A DNA stretch of 43,544 nucleotides, from positions 1-43,544 of the IMG/VR virus record IMGVR_UViG_3300046009_010179, one strand, 5' to 3'. The stretch comes from a virus. A program made the translations under genes and the position numbers. Positions 41,555-43,544 of this stretch are shown here, one piece after another (within the stretch, counting starts at the first letter, position 1; every line of letters starts with the position of its first letter). The notes beneath the pieces were generated by a model. That model was not told the DNA's origin. It saw only the letters and a list, made by a program, of their open reading frames with translations, and did no database searches.

Positions 41555-42834
41555 GTCAAACACTTTGCCCTTTACCCTTTAGCCACCAACATGTACAGCC
41601 CAATGGTGAAATAAGATTCTGTTGTGCTTCGCGACCGGATTCAAATAAAAGATTAGACAACGAAACATACAATGTCAATCAAGATACGCTTAAAGATGCA
41701 TGGAATAGTGAATCTATAAAAAAATTAAGATTAGAGTTAATCAACGGAGAAACTCCAGAAGCTTGCCAATATTGTTGGGAAAGAGAGAGCGAAGACCATA
41801 CTAAAGGTACCAGTATGCGAATTGATTTCTTAGATAGGATTCCTATTAACACAATTTCTGACAGAATTGAATTTGCTAAAAACAATGATGGATATCTAAA
41901 TGATTATCCTTTTGATTTTCAAATCATGTCAGGCAATCTTTGTAATTTAAGTTGTAAAATGTGTACTCCGCAGTACAGTACGTCTTGGTCTAAATTTTAC
42001 TCCAATCAAGGAGTATCTAATTTTAATGAAATCAAGTTTTCAAAAAACTATCAACCAAACAGTGTAGAAGAAAAACATTTTAACAAAACTTATGATTGGC
42101 CTAACACCAATCCTTTAAACACAATTCTTAAAGATTATTTTGATGATATTCGCTCTATCTTTTTGATTGGTGGAGAACCTACTATAATTGATGGTACGTT
42201 TGATTTTTTACAACACATGATAGATTTAAAGTATCAAAATAAATTATATCCATGGATAAGCACAAACTGTACCAACATCAATCAAAGACTTATAAACTTG
42301 CTAGATCAATTTAATCGTACAGGTATGAACTTAAGTTTGGATGGTATGGATGACATAGCTTACCTTCAAAGAACTCCGTCAAATTGGAATCAGATACAAA
42401 CAAACGTTGACAAATTAATGGATTGGGCGCATACAAGGAAAAAAACAAAATTTACAAACCTTAATGTGCATTCTGTAGTCACTAGCCTTAATTTACATCA
42501 TATAGGTAGTTTTTGGAAATATTTAATTGATAGGTATTCAAACAAAGATTTTACAATAAGTTTTATGCCTGTTCTCGAACAATACGACAACTTTAGTATA
42601 TCAATTGTACCATCAGAACAAGCAAAAAATATTTTACAGGATACTAAAAATCTTGCCTTATCTATTCCTGACAAATATAAAACCGTTTTTGAAAAACTAA
42701 TTTACACTATAGAGACTACTGAGTTTAGCCCAAGTTACGAAGCTATACAGTACCAGTTAGATCAGTTACAAAACTTTCATCCTGACAAAGAAATCAAAAA
42801 AATCTATAGCATTTATTACAATGATAGTTTATAA
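41551..42834 (+). CDS. Radical SAM protein 7 (twitch-type)
   Basis: 427 residues. N-terminal C6PLPFSHQHVQPNGEIRFCC (24-25), C72QYC75, core CNLSCKMC (131/135/138), then TPQYSTSW, LIGGEPTI, IAYLQRTPSNWNQIQTNV. Closest to the classic twitch pattern C-PW/PF ... PNGE ... CC. The C-terminus departs from the RNxxWKxxFP tail. Ends 6 bp before the gp43 ATG, so cotranscribed with the polymerase start or nearby. Substrate unknown. Confidence 0.87.
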   Translation: MSQTLCPLPFSHQHVQPNGEIRFCCASRPDSNKRLDNETYNVNQDTLKDAWNSESIKKLRLELINGETPEACQYCWERESEDHTKGTSMRIDFLDRIPINTISDRIEFAKNNDGYLNDYPFDFQIMSGNLCNLSCKMCTPQYSTSWSKFYSNQGVSNFNEIKFSKNYQPNSVEEKHFNKTYDWPNTNPLNTILKDYFDDIRSIFLIGGEPTIIDGTFDFLQHMIDLKYQNKLYPWISTNCTNINQRLINLLDQFNRTGMNLSLDGMDDIAYLQRTPSNWNQIQTNVDKLMDWAHTRKKTKFTNLNVHSVVTSLNLHHIGSFWKYLIDRYSNKDFTISFMPVLEQYDNFSISIVPSEQAKNILQDTKNLALSIPDKYKTVFEKLIYTIETTEFSPSYEAIQYQLDQLQNFHPDKEIKKIYSIYYNDSL

Positions 42835-42840
42835 TTAACT

Positions 42841-43544
42841 ATGAGTTATGTTGACGCACTATATGATCGTAACCAGGATCGTATCCACATTGTGGAACGT
42901 GTTCGGGGAGAACGCATATACAAAGAATATCCAGCCAATTACATCTTTTACTATGATGATTCACGTGGTAAGTTCCGTACTGTCTACGGTACTCCTGTTG
43001 CTAGGTTTTCAAGTCGTTCTAATAAGGAATTTCAAAAAGAACTACGTATTAATAGCAACAAACGGCTTTGGGAATCGGATATCAATCCTGTATTCAGATG
43101 TCTCGAAGAACACTATCTGGGCGTAGAATCACCAAAATTACAAACTGCGTTTTTTGACATTGAGGTCGATTTTGATCCAGTAAGAGGATTCAGTAGACCC
43201 GAAGATCCGTTTAATCCAATTACTAGTATTTCAGTTTATCTTGACTGGTTAGATAAATTAGTTACCTTGGTCGTTCCTCCTAAAAGTTATAGTTGGGCAA
43301 CTGCTCAAGAAATCTGCGACCGGTATGACAATTGTTTTTTATTTGAACGTGAAGAGGATTTATTAAACACTTTTTTAGATCTTATTGATGACGCTGATAT
43401 ACTGAGTGGGTGGAACTCAGAAGGCTTTGATATTCCATACATGGTCATGCGTATAACCAGAGTATTAAACAAAGACGATACACGTAGATTTTGTCTATGG
43501 GGGCAACTGCCTAAACAGCGAACATTTGAACGATTTGGTGCCGA
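42841..43544 (+). CDS. 43: DNA polymerase gp43-like, family B, 3'-truncated by window edge
   Basis: Open through the right edge; 234 codons visible. N-terminal domain (MSYVDALYDRNQDRIHIVER), then the exonuclease with Exo I AFFDIEVDFD (DIE, residues ~105-107) and Exo II GWNSEGFDIPYM. Both match T4 gp43-type B-family polymerases of marine phages, so 3'-5' proofreading is intact as far as visible. The catalytic polymerase part is outside. A different-frame ORF at 42848-43126 in the same DNA is a shadow. Follows radical SAM 7 with a 6-bp gap. Confidence 0.93.
   Translation, partial: MSYVDALYDRNQDRIHIVERVRGERIYKEYPANYIFYYDDSRGKFRTVYGTPVARFSSRSNKEFQKELRINSNKRLWESDINPVFRCLEEHYLGVESPKLQTAFFDIEVDFDPVRGFSRPEDPFNPITSISVYLDWLDKLVTLVVPPKSYSWATAQEICDRYDNCFLFEREEDLLNTFLDLIDDADILSGWNSEGFDIPYMVMRITRVLNKDDTRRFCLWGQLPKQRTFERFGA

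Noticed and set aside
42848-43126. 92-codon plus-strand ORF at the right edge
   Set aside because: Out of frame with the gp43 reading frame, which has clear Exo I and Exo II motifs and is open to the window end.
1-43544. tRNA, rRNA or insertion sequence genes
   Set aside because: Gaps were read by eye; none shows a cloverleaf, and no transposase motif or terminal inverted repeat was seen. A tRNA scan would settle it.

Overview
The window looks like part of a large, AT-rich lytic tailed phage of the T4-like group (myovirus, virion genes plus T4-type replication genes). Diagnostic genes are a T4 gp44-type clamp-loader ATPase, the start of a gp43-type family B DNA polymerase at the right edge, a DsbA-like dsDNA-binding protein, PhoH, a gp31/GroES-type co-chaperonin and a block of T4-like fibre proteins. 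Lipoprotein spanin candidates imply a Gram-negative host. The gene style (PhoH, MazG, Dps, small conserved marine-phage proteins, arrays of radical SAM genes) suggests an aquatic or marine bacterium, but the host cannot be named from sequence. I saw no tRNA, rRNA, CRISPR array or insertion sequence. Genes are tightly packed, many with ATGA or TAATG overlaps.

Layout. (1) 1-9701: five collinear fibre/adhesin-type virion genes; the first is cut by the left edge. (2) 9702-14913: a compact operon behind a near-consensus sigma70-type promoter that overlaps a terminator-like hairpin. It encodes MazG, a Pol III alpha-like fragment, a GroES-like co-chaperonin, an FkbM methyltransferase, the clamp loader, a cupin and a 5'(3')-deoxyribonucleotidase-like HAD enzyme, and it meets PhoH on the opposite strand. 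(3) 15841-19548: two unknown proteins, then a lysis block (spanin-like pair, GH19 endolysin, second lipoprotein, two holin-like membrane proteins, small secreted protein) ending in a strong terminator. (4) 19599-23485: a perfect TTGACA-17-TATAAT promoter driving an apparently leaderless DnaJ/CbpA gene, followed by a full-length ClpA-like unfoldase that keeps the ClpP-docking IGF tripeptide.

(5) 23510-30868: a glycosyltransferase, beta-rich small proteins, and a run of proteins whose N-termini resemble the T4 capsid-targeting sequence (I/L-x-E within about the first 13 residues). One of these is a nucleotidyltransferase. Another is a 701-residue protein built from unrelated segments separated by four copies of a Q/K-GVAEG linker whose DNA is nearly identical. 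I infer a cluster of packaged internal head proteins.

(6) 30856-42834: seven radical SAM genes in 12 kb, with a 2OG-Fe(II) oxygenase, an alpha/beta hydrolase, Dps, two small membrane proteins and dsbA among them. The seven proteins share an N-terminal cysteine-rich twitch-like region, a CxxxCxxC core and, in most, an SSxW motif after the core and an RNxxWKxxFP-like tail. They are too divergent to be a recent tandem duplication. This array, the internal-protein/linker locus and the phage ClpA are the most unusual content. (7) 42841-end: the N-terminal exonuclease part of gp43, running off the right edge. T4 late-promoter-like NATAAATA/NNTAAATA octamers precede many of the non-early genes on both strands.
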